A DNA stretch of 64,000 nucleotides from Lycocorax pyrrhopterus obiensis (taxonomy: Eukaryota; Chordata; Aves; Passeriformes; Paradisaeidae): NCBI GenBank assembly GCA_014706295.1, contig JACSVZ010000022.1, forward strand, positions 14,030,830-14,094,829, written 5' to 3'. Within the stretch, counting starts at the first letter, position 1. The number at the start of each line of letters is the position of its first letter. Both the position numbers and the translations under genes were made by a program. Positions 28,890-42,200 of the stretch are shown here, piece by piece. The notes below the pieces were generated by a model, which searched no databases, was not told the DNA's origin, and saw only the letters and a program-made list of their open reading frames with translations.

Positions 28890-28934
28890 CCACACTGTCC
28901 CGTGCCCTGGCAAGCACAAGGTGGGACAGTGTGG
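28890..28934. repeat. Inverted repeat with 12-bp perfect arms and nested 4-bp stem
   Basis: CCACACTGTCCC (28890-28901) pairs exactly with GGGACAGTGTGG (28923-28934). Inside, GTGC (28902-28905) can pair with GCAC (28914-28917), leaving a 5-base bulge and an 8-base loop. It is intergenic. Confidence 0.88.
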
Positions 28935-31900
28935 CTGGTGTCACGTCCTGGGCTGCCCCTAAGGAGATGTGCAGGATCCTACACCAAGGGGTTCCTCAGA
29001 AAATGCACACAAGCAACTGGGACATGCATTTGACTATTACTGGTACCAGTAGCAGTAGCAATATTGAGATGTTTCTGAGCACCTGGGCACAGTGTACCTT
29101 AGTTTGGTTTTTCGGGTTCTTGCCAAGAATGTGCATTGCCAGTGAGTTTTTCATGCCCCTTGCTTAGTTTTCTTCAGATTTTTCCCAAATGCTACAGTTC
29201 CTCAGTTTGGATTGGTAATAACATGTCAGTGTTCTTTTCAAAATCTTGAAGGCACGCAGGGGACTGGAACCAACCAGCCAAAGCAATACTGGGTTGTTTC
29301 AGGACAACCAATGTGTGCCTGAATGCACAGGCACCCATAACCAAATCAGGCCTTTGCTATACCTTAGTTCTGCTCTGAATCACCACCAAACAGTTTGCTG
29401 TGTGCATGCTCCTCTATGTACATTATGGTAGTATTTTATGGACTTGTTTGTTTCTGGTAGGCAGTAGCTGACCAATTCTTTGAAAATAATCAGAGGTGCA
29501 GTGACAGTTCCACCAAAAGACGTTGATCCTTCACATGTTCTTGAAGATGACCAGAAGCACTTATAAATAAAAATGTTACTTAGAGAGAAGTATGGCTTAG
29601 GACTGGCTCTGTAGAGATCGTAACATGGACATTGCGTTGGGTCTTGCCCTTGTGTCAGTGTTTGCAATAAGAGCCTGAGTTTTTTGCCCGAGATCCCATA
29701 ATGAGATAGCAGAATCAGAACTATGATTCGGGGGTTATTGAACTCTGATGCAGGATTTCCTCTGCTCCAGTTTTCATTTTCTCTTCTGTGCTCCTCCAAA
29801 TACAGAGTATCCAATCTCTTTGGAACTTTGCTTAAAGGAAGAATGTTAACCAAAGACAACCCTTGGGACCTGGTACAGGTGTTTTGAATGTATTAATTCA
29901 TGAGCAGATTTGTATAAAAAAAAATTTCACATTTAAGAATTCAAATGCTTAGCTTCAATCTGTAGTGTCTTAAAACTACTGAAAACGTGACCTTTAGCTG
30001 ACCCATGACTATCCAAATTGACACCAGAAGGAGCTGCAAACTGGCCTCATTGTGAAATTAATGGATTCCTCTTCTGTGATAGATATGGGGAAACAAACTA
30101 CAGATTTAAAAAACATCTCTTTGGGAACTGCAACTTAATGATATCAGAATTGAATAAATATATGCATAGTTCCAGGAATCTTCTAATGGAGCCTGATTTT
30201 TACATATGCTTTTCTGTGGTTTTGTAGCTCACCTCATGCACTAGCCATTCAATATACATTTTCTATTGCTACAATAGTTTTCACATTTATTTTTTAATGA
30301 CAAAAGGCTTCCACCCTCTTCACATCTGCATTGGAAGTATTTGCATAGCTGAGGGCCTGCACTGCTAAGTGAAGGCAGCTCTCCTCTAGAGCAATACAGA
30401 TTGCCAGGCCTGGAACACCAAAGGGAAGCAGTGAGACACTAAAACATTTCCAAATTCAGTCAGTTCTTTGTGGTAGGGGTGAGAGGGTTAATTGTAAAAA
30501 CAAGACAGCTAAATCAAAATTAACTATTAAAAAAATTACAATTATTTAATTTGTTGCAGTAGAGCAAAGATTTCCTGGAAAGTTGTCGCAAAAGTACCAT
30601 TACTAGAACACATAAATTCTCAGTAACCTAAGGGAGAGCTGGTTCACACTCTGAGAAACAGCTTTAGTAGAAATTATTAGTTAAGAAATGTGACTTGGAG
30701 TCTAATGGAATATCCACTATAACAGGTAAAAGGGAAACTCTCACCTTCTCAAAGATTATTTCATTGTTTAACATGCTGGCCGCCCTTTAGTGTCTACATT
30801 ATCTTGTCCATATAGGATTTTTCAAAAAAAAAAAAACATTTATGGGAAAAATGGAGTCTGAATGTCAAAGACTTCTAATCTTTATTGTTAAGGGCTCGAA
30901 CTTCAGTCAGTTCCATTTATGTTGCACGAGACATCTGCAGGAAGTGTGAGCCAAGGTATCCACTTACCAATGACCGATAATAGCACATGGTAAAGATATT
31001 TAGGTCCCTAAAGTAACACAGAGGTACACAAGAAGTTTTTAGACCTACACATCCACCTAACTTCTGATAGTGGTACGTTCAGGAAATGATCAGCACCTGG
31101 TCTGGTATAAAATGGATAAAGATCCTACTGAAATAAAACAAGGGAACTAATACAGAAGACTTAGATAAGGGGAGGGGTGTTTGATGTGGACACTGGTACC
31201 ACTCTAGGCTAAAACCCAGTAAGAGCCCAAGGCTTCAGAGAAATGTTTCCCGTGGCAAAACAGGAGCCAAGACTTGAACCTCATCCTGAACCTCATCCCA
31301 AACCTCTCTTGAAGCTCAGTTGTGCTACCAACAATCTGCATGGATCCCTCATCTGCAGAGATAGCTTTGAAGTGCACATCAAGGCACATCTGTCCTCTAA
31401 AGCACTGCTGAAAACCTTGGAAGTCAACCTACTCTTTATAATGTACTTTTAAGCACAGTTTGGAAGATACTACTGCAAGGTAAACAGAGAGTGCAATATG
31501 CTTTGTTTAACTTGCTTAGCATTTTAAATCTCTCAATCCCAACATTTCTTTGTAGCATAAAGCTCTCCAGATCAGGTTATATATTATGCATTGTAAAACT
31601 CTAGTAGTGAAAACAAACATTGTTTCTAGAGTCATCTGTTTGCAATTTTCCTTGATTACTCTTCCAATAGATTTGAAGCTGTGGATTGAAAGATTTAATG
31701 TTCATATAGATAGAATTTGTTCCTTTTCTAATGATAACTTTTAGCTACATTACTCAGCCTTAAGTCAGCCTGTATTTTACTTTTGTCAAGACAAATGATT
31801 TTTTCATCTTAAATCAAATTGTCATGATTGTCCTCAGCAATGTGTCACAGCAGAGTTATTTTTGTCTGGCTGTTCTGACAGCCAGCTCCTAAAAACAGCA

Positions 31901-34900
31901 TCTGAGTGCATGTGAATGATGTTGGATGGTGCCAGTGGGGGATCAATGTAGGCTTGACATAAAGCAGAAGGATCTACAGATGAACTTGGCTCCCAGACTT
32001 TACAAGAATTTTGGATGTAGAGAGAATCAGAGTCCACAGAATGGTGTCCCCAGAAGCAGGCACAGCAACAAGGAGCCATTTATTGTAAAGCACAGGGAAT
32101 GGGACAAGCTGTGCTCTGGCAGTGGGAACAGTCACCCAGCTCTGGAGGAGGACACGGCCCCTTCCACTCCCAGCTTTGGTGCCCTCTCAGGCTCTCACTT
32201 TCAGACTCTATGGCTTTCACAAGGCACAGCCAAGGAGGGGAGGTGCAGTGATGATGGAGACGTTGTTCCATGGCACTTCCCCTCTCCTGCTGATGAGTTT
32301 ACCTGAGGGGCTTTGCTGTGAGCCCCAAGCTCCTTGAAATCCCTCCTGGGAACACAGGGAACAAAACTGGGCTCTCCTCCCTCTCACAGCCCTTTGCATG
32401 TGACAACTGCACTCACATCTCTTCTCTTCCCTCTCTGTTGAGGCTAAAACCATAAATTCTTCCAAGGCTTCTTTCTACGTTGATTTCTTTGCTTTTGATC
32501 GTTTATTGTTTTTATTGCTATTAACAACACAAAACTGAACTTTCAGTACTGGGAATTACAATGAGTGCTATGGAACTCTGACAGAATTAGAGCAGACTTG
32601 TACATATATGGTTTTACATTGAATAGAGTAAGAACTGGAACTAATTTGTTGTTATAAAAGTACAAATGTCCTCAAAACAACATCCCAGAACAAGAGTGAT
32701 TCTGAGGACACCTAACTATGTAATGTTACATGTTGAAAAGTGAAAGAGCATTTAATTCTAACTTTTGCAAATAATCCTTTTATGATTTATCAGATTTTAA
32801 GTGTTGTTTCTTAATTAAAAACATGTATTAGTTGTATATGAAGTTAATTCTCTGTATAATTTTTAAATAGTTGTACTTCAAATTAGCTCAACATCTTCTA
32901 GTACAAATTAAAAATTAGGTAAACAGAGTCACTGAGGAATATTACTGGTGACATTTTATATAAACATGAAATTAGGTAAAAACTGTCTCATGGTTGCTAA
33001 CTGTTCCCAGATGGAATAATGATAGTTCAAAGCCAGAATCCAGCACACAGAACTTTCAGGTAAATGCTATGGTTTATAGTTTTATTTGGAAATATCTACA
33101 GTTAACTTTTCCTTCTTCTGAGCTTGATACAGTATTATTTCTCATTTTCCTTCTTTTGCTGTATTCACAATGGACAGTTTTTTACATTAACTGGTACACT
33201 GGCACCAGAGTCCCAAAAGCAAACCACTTGAAAGTGGAATTCATGTAGAAAAAATTGGGATTTTTCTTTCCTAAGGAGAAAATACAGCAATAACATCTGT
33301 AGCCCACCACTTGAGGGCTAAATCTGCCTCCACATCAAAGAAAGAACCCAGTTTGAATTTTTTTTTTTTGTTGAATGTTTAAAATAAAATGAAAGCATGT
33401 GGGACTGGGGAAGGTGTGAATCCATCTTCAAATGCAACCTTTAAACCAAATTCACATAGGGGAACACAGTGGAATTCCAAACACATACTGAGCAGTTCAT
33501 GTAAAAGCTGGGTTGTACCCATTGAGGAGGTTCTGGAAGCTTGTTCAGCACTGGGATGTGTTTGGGATTGGAGCTGAAATCAGATGACATTGTCCACAAA
33601 AAGGAATTCTCAGGACAAATAACTATTGCCTTGTTTGTCCCAGGATTAGGGGACAGATGAGGGTTACAATTATAGCAAAAGGGACACAAAACTGTAATGT
33701 CACTTTTTAGGCAAAATTATTATCACAGAATTTGTTATCCTGTTTTCCTACTCAATTCCCAGACTGTCAGGAGAATTATCAACCTCTTGAAGGCAGCAAG
33801 TTGTGTGACCTGGATGTAGGCATTTGGGGGGGAAAACTTCCAGGTTTTGGTCATAAAGGAACATTAGGAACATTAAGCATTCTTCGTAACAAAGCTTATT
33901 CTTTTTTAAAAACCCCAAAACTATACAATGTCTTTTAAGAAAGAATACGGGAATATAGTATATAAAGTGGTTTTATACAATAAATAATCTATTTTCTATA
34001 AATGTACAAAATCAGTTAAACAGCAAGTAAGAAACAGATACAAATGCAATAACTGAAAGATATATTTAATTTTATAACTGTAATAATTTATTTATGAAAT
34101 ATATCCACATATATATAAAATATATCATATGTTTTGGCAAAGACCTCCCTTTCTTGTTTCAAACAAAAACTATTACCACTGGTTTAAGCCCTATATAAAC
34201 ATTTTTATTGTTGATTTCTTTCACTTTTATTTTGGTCTCCATCTTTCTTCTTATAAAATATAATTTAACAACATGGGGTTAGAGTTTAACCTATGTGCCC
34301 TGGGGAAAGTCTGCATGAAGGTCAGTCAACCCCCCAAAAAATTTTGTAATGTCACAAGTAAAGGATTTCCTCTCTTTTTAAATAATATAGAAAAGGATTT
34401 GCAGAAGTTACTCTTTTTCCCTTGCTTACTCTTGCATCCTTGTAGCAAAAAGAAGTCCATAATTTCTGAAGAAATTGTTTACACTGAAAAATGTCCAGGG
34501 TTGGATTTAATCCTTATTGCCAAGTTTCCGGGTTATTTGGTGATGGTGTTTCAATGGAGAGACAAAGGTGGGATTTGCAGCACTGGCAAAGCCCAGGGGA
34601 TGTGCTGTGGGTGTGATGTGTAGGGGCCTGGGACAGCAAATGGCCAGCACAGAAATTACTCTGATGGCATGAAATTCCACTGTCCTACCCTCGCATCTGT
34701 AGGAAAATTCTTTGGGATGAATCACTGAAGTTCTGTTCACCAACTACAGTGCATCCTCAAATAATCACTGTAAGTGTTTTTGAATGGAACTTCCAAGTGC
34801 AGGAATAATTTGTGCCTAAATTAGGTAATTTATTGAATACTCAACGTATACTCTTAACTTGCTATAGTTTATAATAATATTTATATTAGCCATTCATATT

Positions 34901-34997
34901 TATTCTGCATAGATACTGTCATTTAAACATCTGCCACGAAGTTACAATATGATGATTCAGGCTTGCATACATTAACAAGAGAAATATTTTGTATCTG

Positions 34998-35003
34998 TTT
35001 ATT
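34998..35003 (-). terminator. Candidate poly(A) signal downstream of the alternative last exon
   Basis: AATAAA on the minus strand, about 290 bases after the TGA of the candidate exon at 35291-35426. A second AATAAA follows at 34899-34904. Either could close the EDN3 3' UTR. Hexamers are common in this composition, so the assignment is tentative. Confidence 0.3.
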
Positions 35004-35290
35004 CTTAATGAGAACTCATGTAGAGGCAATCTCCCTCTAACTCCCCACATTCTCCACTTGCAGCTGCCTGCACAGAGCTGTGGATGGATTCTTCAGACAC
35101 AGAGCAAGCAGTAAGTGGAACAGTTTCTACTGTACTTGTTAAATCACAGAGAAAAACATTTCCTGAAGCTTTGCATTGCTGAAGTTTGGGTCTGCCTTTG
35201 AAGTTTTCCTCAATAGTGATACATTCCCTGCCAGGTTACATGATAAAGATTATCCTTTTCTGAGGCTCTCTCGAGGGGAGAAAAGCTTCT

Positions 35291-35426
35291 TCATACAGGT
35301 TCCCATGCCCTCAGAGTGGCACTGCTGAAACGGAAGTGTTGCCTACTGCTGAATTCTCCACTGGCATCACACTGAAGCATCAAGTTTGTCCATCTCAGAG
35401 GAGAGTTGTAGTTTAAATTCTTTTTT
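35291..35426 (-). CDS. EDN3: Candidate alternative last exon of EDN3
   Basis: After an AG acceptor (GGAGCTCAG|AAAAAAG) a frame opens that accepts the phase-2 end of either exon 3 or exon 4. It runs 44 codons, from KKNLNYNSPL to ATLRAWEPV, and ends with TGA at 35293-35291. If exon 4 (105 bases, a multiple of three) were skipped, exon 3 could join here and give a longer C terminus than exon 4 does. The pyrimidine tract is weak and a 44-codon frame can occur by chance, so this is tentative. If exon 4 is included, the same segment would be 3' UTR. AATAAA signals lie further downstream. Confidence 0.35.
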
Positions 35427-36016
35427 CTGAGCTCCAGCAAATAAATGTTAAAGCTTTAAAGAAAACAAACAAACAATTACAGCCAAACTGTTGAATATTC
35501 AGCACTAAGTCCCTGTTACGTGATGGAACTGTGGTTCCCCTCCTTGTTTATGTGTATGTACACAGAGTGAACTCTACACAGTTGTCCAATTAGCTCTGCT
35601 CAAATAATCACAGCAATAAATTCAGCTTGGGGACTTCTAATTCAAGTGCTTCCCTTCATAGCAAAAAATTGGGGTAGTGGTATGACTCTTTTAGAAGTGG
35701 CAATATTTGAAACTGGCTATTAGTTTACAGTAATCTCTTTACACCTGACATCAAAAGCAGATTTACTTTTCCCTCCAGATATTTCTTCCACAAAGTTTTT
35801 CCTGTTTCTTTACCTTAACACTTCAACTTTTACTGGAGCACTGCACTGGGACGTGTAGCTTAATTTGTTGCAGTGCTAAACGAGCAAAAACATGATAGAC
35901 AGGAACAGCCCTTCCCTAAAAAAAAGGCCAATATATGTATTGGCTTATAGCCAAATAATCCAACTTTTGAAGGAGTTACATCAACACAAGGAAAGTTGTA
36001 GCAGTTCTGTGTAAAG

Positions 36017-36022
36017 TTTATT
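36017..36022 (-). terminator. Candidate poly(A) signal if exon 4 is unspliced at its 3' end
   Basis: An AATAAA hexamer reads on the minus strand about 170 bases beyond the exon 4 donor. It could end a short EDN3 transcript in which exon 4 is terminal. A single hexamer in AT-rich DNA is weak evidence. Confidence 0.3.
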
Positions 36023-36190
36023 TTAAAAATTAAATTAGGAAAAAAACCCCAAACAACTCATGGGCCAAATTATGTACTTAATTAGGAAGGAGTGATAATA
36101 TTCAGTTGAAAGAATTAAGGGTTCTGCAAGTACAAAGGACATTTATGGAAAGTTAGTATTTCTTTTCAACATTAAGCATCTGTAACATAC

Positions 36191-36295
36191 CTGATTGTTC
36201 AGAATCCTCCAGACTCTCTGTGCTACTGAATGAAATTGTGTTCCTCTTCCCTGCGTTGGTCTTTCTCCTCTGTCTTTTTCATTGATCCATGATTT
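36191..36295 (-). CDS. EDN3: EDN3 exon 4: charged C-terminal tail with stop at 36223-36225
   Basis: The exon is 105 bases, bounded by TTCTACAG|AAATC and AATCAG|GTATGT. In the frame set by exon 3 it adds Arg145 and 23 more residues, [18 protein letters not shown] then HNFIQ, before TAG. Counting from the last endothelin-like-domain Cys, Asn146 and the KT of KKT fall at the human positions (Asn of SSNS, KT of EKT) without a gap, which supports this frame. Human EDN3 carries on for a few dozen more residues. The remaining 32 bases of the exon would be 3' UTR, and the stop lies too close to the junction to predict nonsense-mediated decay. Another frame of the same exon is open throughout, but exon 3 does not join to it in phase. 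Exon call is good; that this is the main C terminus is less certain. Confidence 0.75.
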
Positions 36296-39200
36296 CTGTA
36301 GAATAGAGATTTCCTAAGCTTGTCACTGTGTTCTCATCAATGTCCCCATTCATGAAATGATCATTTCACACTCTTTGTTAGACTACATAAAACATTCATT
36401 TCAAAAGCACCACATCATAAAAAGAAACAGCAAAAAGAAAATTCCAAACAGTACTGGCTGGCTCTGGCCTCTTTCCTTCACTTATTAAACTCTGATGTGA
36501 CACAGGAGTTTTCTTGCTTTTTTCTTCCTGTTCACTCCCCCATCCCAGTGAAGGGGAAGTGAACAAGCATCAGTGTAAGTGTTTGGCTGCTGGCCAGGGT
36601 TAACCCACCACAACTGCAGAGGGGAATTTTATTTAAAATCAGTATATTTTAATCAGTTCCACTTCATAAATGCAACTTGATTAATTTATCTCCATGAATG
36701 ACCTAATCCTGTGGCCAGGTAGCAGTGTTAGGGAAAGACACTCACCTTCTTCTGTCCTGCATTCTTCTGCAAAACTGCAAACACTGCTTGTCATGAGCAT
36801 CCGAACAGAAACACCGGAATGAGGACTGGGAAATACTTTGAGTCTGGCCTGTAGACCTTTTGCCTCTAAAGCTGCCTCTGTAGTTAGACAGTCCATATGG
36901 CACAGTCCTCCTGTTGTGAGAATCACACATATTGTGTATTTTAGGAAACAATTAAAATTATGTTCTATCTCTTTTCTATTTTAGTGAAGAGATCTGTTGA
37001 TGGAAAGCAATAAATAGTGGCAGAAAAATCAAACCCTATGCTTGTGTAACTTCTGCTCTATCAGCTCAGGCTTTCACCAAGTTATAAATTAGCAGACAGT
37101 CAGCTCTACTGGCAGGATTAATTGGCAACTACACTATCAAAAAAATTTTGAATACCTAAGAAGTGATGCAAATACATCCCCAGGTTATTGTTTATTTTAC
37201 TCCTTATTCCTGAGTCGTTTTGGTTTCCCCACCCAATGCACAAAATTTATTACATTCAGTTCCATGGCTGGTCTGACATGACAGGAGCTGTGCTGATTTC
37301 ACCAGATCAATAACATTGTGTAGTTGTCATGTAGTTCACGGTTCTGAGACTGATTTGCCATTAATTTTATCACCAAGAAATGGAGAAAACTGTCAGCGTG
37401 ATTCATTTACTGCATCATGTTTGGAACACGATCCCTGGAGTTACAAAGTTACAAAGAAACTGCCAGATAATCCTCCCTGTATGGCTCTACCTTTCTGTGA
37501 AAGATCCTATTCTGTACTGCAGCACACCAAGAAATAGTAGGAGGTACCTCTCTTTGTTCCCCTGTATGATTTGCTCTTTAATGGCTTATAGTCAGTATTA
37601 TCATCAGAAAAGGACATGGTTCATCACTGCCTGCTAACATCCCCAAAAAGAGTTGGATAGTTTGGACTGATGTCATAAATTGCTCTCCTCCAAATTGTTA
37701 AAGAATCTCAATCAACAGCAGCTGTACTCCCCATGAAACTTCTGGAGTCTCATAAAAGTTCCTGAGGACTTGAGGGATGGGCTAAGCGAGACACAAATCT
37801 ACAAACACTAAAAATCTGAAGAGAATCTCATGTTCAAAAATGAGAACGAGGAGGAGAGGAGTGAAACAAAAAAAAAAAAAAAAAGGCAGGGAAGAGGAAG
37901 TCAGAGTCAATCTAGAAAGGTTACAGAAAGGTTACAGAACAAAGCCTGAATAATGAGTCTGGAACCACTACCTTCACACAGCTCTGCTTCTTTCATTTGC
38001 TTTCATAAAAACATCATTAGGCTGCTAATGGGAAAGCTGCAAATTTTCCATTTTCCCACACACATGGTGGGCTGAAAGGTTCAGAAACATTATTTTCCTA
38101 ATCTCTGCAATATTTTTGATGCAGCATCAGTACAGTTGATGCAAATCATTTATTCAAAGCCTCTGCACTCATGGTACATTTGTAACAGTGCACCTTGTCT
38201 TTCACAGCCTGAACCTGTCAGAGTTAGATTGATCATAAAATCATCCTAAGAGAAAGTCACAAGCAATATTTCTGTGTTCAGAGCCCAGGAGATGGTTTTC
38301 CTCCAGCAGAACCTGGTCTGTCTCCATGCAGAAACTGTTCCTTATTTTCACCACTTTACTGCTATGCCGGGACACTGGGAGAGACCAAGAATACCCATAG
38401 TTGTCTTTAAAAGACTTCAGGATTTGATTTTGGCCTCCATTCTCAAACCATCACTTAAAAAGCTTTTTGTTGTCTTTAGGATTAGGAACAAGTCTCATTT
38501 TATAATTTAAGAGTATTAATAATTCTATACTGACATCTGCTTTAGAATAATGAATGTGAAATGGCTAATGTAGGGAACTGCTGACATAAATAATTGCTCC
38601 ATGGTCATATATTTTACACATTCATGTTCTTTATGAAGCAAGAACTAGTATTTAGAGGCAGGAGCAGGGGAAAGTTCCTTTATTTTTAACAGTGGCAAAC
38701 CCTCTATGAAAACTGTCTGGTAAAATTCTGTTATTCAACTTCCTGCTCAAACTGAGACTGAAATGGAAAGATGAATTTTGTGTGTTTTAGACAAACGTGA
38801 GAGCCCTGTTTAATGACAGATAGTTTGTCAGATAGTTTGTCAGGGCATAAAGAAGCTTCTTGCAGCTTTTGCAGATGTCATCCTACATTATGCTAACGAG
38901 ACATAAAATACTGTCATATGTTATTCTCATTATTTAAAGTGATTTCTTGTTCAAAAGTGCACTCTTTCAGAATACGATACTGGGCTTTTTTACTTTAATT
39001 CTCTAAACCAAAAGCTCTGTGGGACTGAGTTGCAGTTTGCCCTGTGTCAGAGGCTCTGCCTGAACAGCCAGAGAGAAAGAAGGGCATGAGTTTTATTCTT
39101 AATTGCTGCAATTTGCAAATTAATGGACCAACAGAATTGTCATCAACTTTCAATTTTATCCTAATCCAGCACTATGTGAACTACAGTGATTGAGGAAGGG

Positions 39201-42200
39201 GCCCATTACCAATCTGCTGCCTTTCCTAAGAGACAGTAAATGCCAGCAAACAGGGAGGAGTGGAGAATATAATTATAATTACGAGTGATAAGAGCCATGA
39301 ATCGCAGCCTTAAGCAAAGGAGGAAATTGATATTTTAGACACTCCTTCTGATCTTTCTAATGAAGTACTTTATGCTTCATAGCTTAGAAAAGTATTCAAG
39401 GATACTTCATTCTCAGTGGACCAGAAATACATGCCAATGCAACGACATTTTCAAGTGTTTCAAGTTTCAAAGAATTTTAACCAGAATGTCCAAGTGAAGT
39501 TCTGTGTAAGGGAATGTGCAGATTTTCCAATCAGAGATAGAAATACAATAATACTCCCAATTTGCCTAGTTTTGGTTTCTAATCCAAAAATTCAAACCCA
39601 AACCAGATACACTTCAATAGCAACCCAAAGTCTTTCTGACAATAACCATGAAGAGCTTGATGACTTGAATATACACAGGGCACTCTGTGTCCCCTCAGTG
39701 AAGATGAGGATCAGCTGGAGTAGGGCAGAGACAGAATTGTGGTAATCCTGAACTACCAGTTCCTTACACTGTGTTACTTGTGGTTATGACCCAGTCCCTG
39801 GCCAAAGTACTGGCTAAGAGCCATTTACTAATCTTTTGGAAATTTCTATGCAGCATCCACAGGTTTTTAATTAATTTATTTTTTTAAGGTTTACATTTCA
39901 CAAGGAAATTTGAATTCCTGACCTTTAACTCAGTATGCAGCACTTCTTCCTTTAGGAGAATAAAATTCTCCTGAAGTAAACTAATATGGGTTTCAGATAT
40001 ATTTAAAGCTAAGGTGTGCTGTGAGTCCTTAATGCCTTTCTTCTCTAAAAAGTAGAGAATAAGTAAACCTAGACATTTCTGAATCAGCCCTTCCAAGGTA
40101 CTACTTTGAACTGGTATCTGATTGGCAACATCCAAATCTCAATTCCTGATTTCTCAGGAATGACTCTCTTTTGGGGGGTTCACTGTGATTACTCCAGCCA
40201 GCCAGTGGGTGCATAAAAGTCTGCATGTTCAGTTTTGAAGCACTTTTGAACACAGGGAAGGTCTGAGTTCAAGGAAATAGTTTATTCTTCAGCATAAGCT
40301 ATTTGTTCTTTACTCTGTAGGCAAAAAAAACCCAAACAAACAAACTAGCACAACTCTCCAGTACTTGCAATTATTCCATGTGTTGTAATTATGCTTAGTC
40401 AGTGCAATAGATAATTAATCGAAGATAATCCTGTGTGTTACAGAGCAGCACAAAACTAATCAAAGCACAGTGTGTTCTTGTCAGATTGGATATCACATGC
40501 TGAAATAACCTAGATTATTTCTGTACTTTGTGTCCACAAAATACAACCATAAAAGCTCTCCCCCTAAAAGCCAGCTAGCTCTTGGAGCAAGGTTTTGCCA
40601 TTAAATTAAGAGAAATCAGCATTTGTTTGTTGAAAAAAGACAAGAAGTACCAAATAATTGGTACCAAGTGATTGTTCCACTGAACAGCCATTTTAAACCA
40701 GTGAAAATTTTCCACAGAAGAAAACTGCCTGTTGAAGGATTAATGCCTTCAGGCTGAATTGGAAAGGATGATTTGCCTGAGTCCTGCTGTCCCCCCACTC
40801 ACAGTTAATGCTCAGAATTCAGGCAGACAAATCCGATTGGTTTATTATAATTTTTATAACATGTGGCTGAGTTTCTCATGCTATGTTATAATGGACCTAT
40901 GAGCCACTATTATTTTCTACTTTCCCAGCCACTTAAGCACAGTAGATACCTCCAGGGCACTGAAGAGTTTCAGCCAAAACAAAGGGATGAGGGGGTTGCA
41001 GCAATCATCTTAGATGCTGTGATTTCAGTATTCAGCAATATATTTTCTGGCACACATCCAGGCCAGCAAGGCTCCCAACAGTCTCCAGTGTTTTCACACA
41101 ATCCCAAAATGTATGAGATCCCTGTAAGGACCACTGAGAGCAAAGAATGCAGAAAGGAAGCAAAATTTACCATCCTCCAAAGGAGACAAAATGTCCCCAG
41201 AACGAAGGATGATGCTTGGGGGAAATAAAAGATATTTCTGTGTATATTTTCATATAAAGGCACTGCAGTAGCACTGTGTAGCTTTATAGATGAAGAGATT
41301 ATTGGCTCCTCTGGAAGTTGGCTCCAGCTCTTTCTGTAACAGGTGTGGTTTTTTAAGAGTTCACAATAGAGGTACCTCCCATATTAACCCATCCTTATCA
41401 TTATTTAAGGAGTAAATGCCTGACTGGTTGGTTTGGTCATCCTGACCACATTCTCAGAAGCTGCACTTTTTTCTGAGTAACATTTTGCAGTTAAAGTTAT
41501 TTTCAGATGAAACAACTTTTATCCTTTATAGCCACACCCTTCTTTTCCATATCCTCAATTTAGTAGTAGTCAGTGCTCCTAGATACCTACCCGGCTCCTA
41601 TTATCCAAAAAGACATACCTCCATGACCTTGCTATCTTATCCTTTAATTAATACTTGCTAATTCATGAGGATGCCAATTAGTTTTAGTTCATTAGTTACA
41701 GCTAACTAAGGTAATAAGCCAAGGATCATACACATCTGCTTCATCATCCAGGTTCACTGACCACGTCAGTTCTTTGATTTTCCTCCCCCTGGGGCTTCTT
41801 GGTCCCAAGTCAGGCACTGTGAGAATCTGGGGGCTTTTTATCACTCCCCATCCTCCTCCTGTAGCTGTCTAAGGGATGTTACAGGTTTTGTTCCTCAAAT
41901 ATGATCAGAACAATATCTGAGTTGTTGAGTGAAAAGCTGGGGTATATTTCTTGAGGTAAACAATATGAAGCAAGCCTGGAGGGAGTATCCATTAACACCC
42001 CAAATCCCCAGAGAGGCTAGGTAGAGCTCACCTGACCTAATAAACTGAGCCAGTGTTACACAGAAATACCTCTCTCAAAACAACTCTCAGCATCTCCTTC
42101 AGTGCCTCGTATCAATCCCAATCTGCTCCCAGTCCTGTGGCAAGATATATGATCATTACTTTAAAGAAATAAGTAAACTTTGGAGCAGTATCTTCTGTCT

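Larger units (their letters stand above)
22542..34890. other. Intergenic DNA downstream of EDN3
   Basis: It holds the TG microsatellite at 24.5 kb, a C-run at 25438-25455, purine runs near 28388-28410 and the inverted repeat at 28.9 kb. Otherwise it is AT-rich single-copy DNA with no exon that I can support. Confidence 0.6.

Noticed and set aside
31926..32306. A 126-codon plus-strand frame
   Set aside because: No recognisable domain or splice signals that would make it an exon; overlapping frames on the other strand are equally long.
36191..36295. Second frame of EDN3 exon 4 that is open across all 105 bases ([10 protein letters not shown]...)
   Set aside because: Exon 3 ends in phase 2 and cannot join to this frame with its only good donor. 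The phase-matched frame aligns better with human EDN3.
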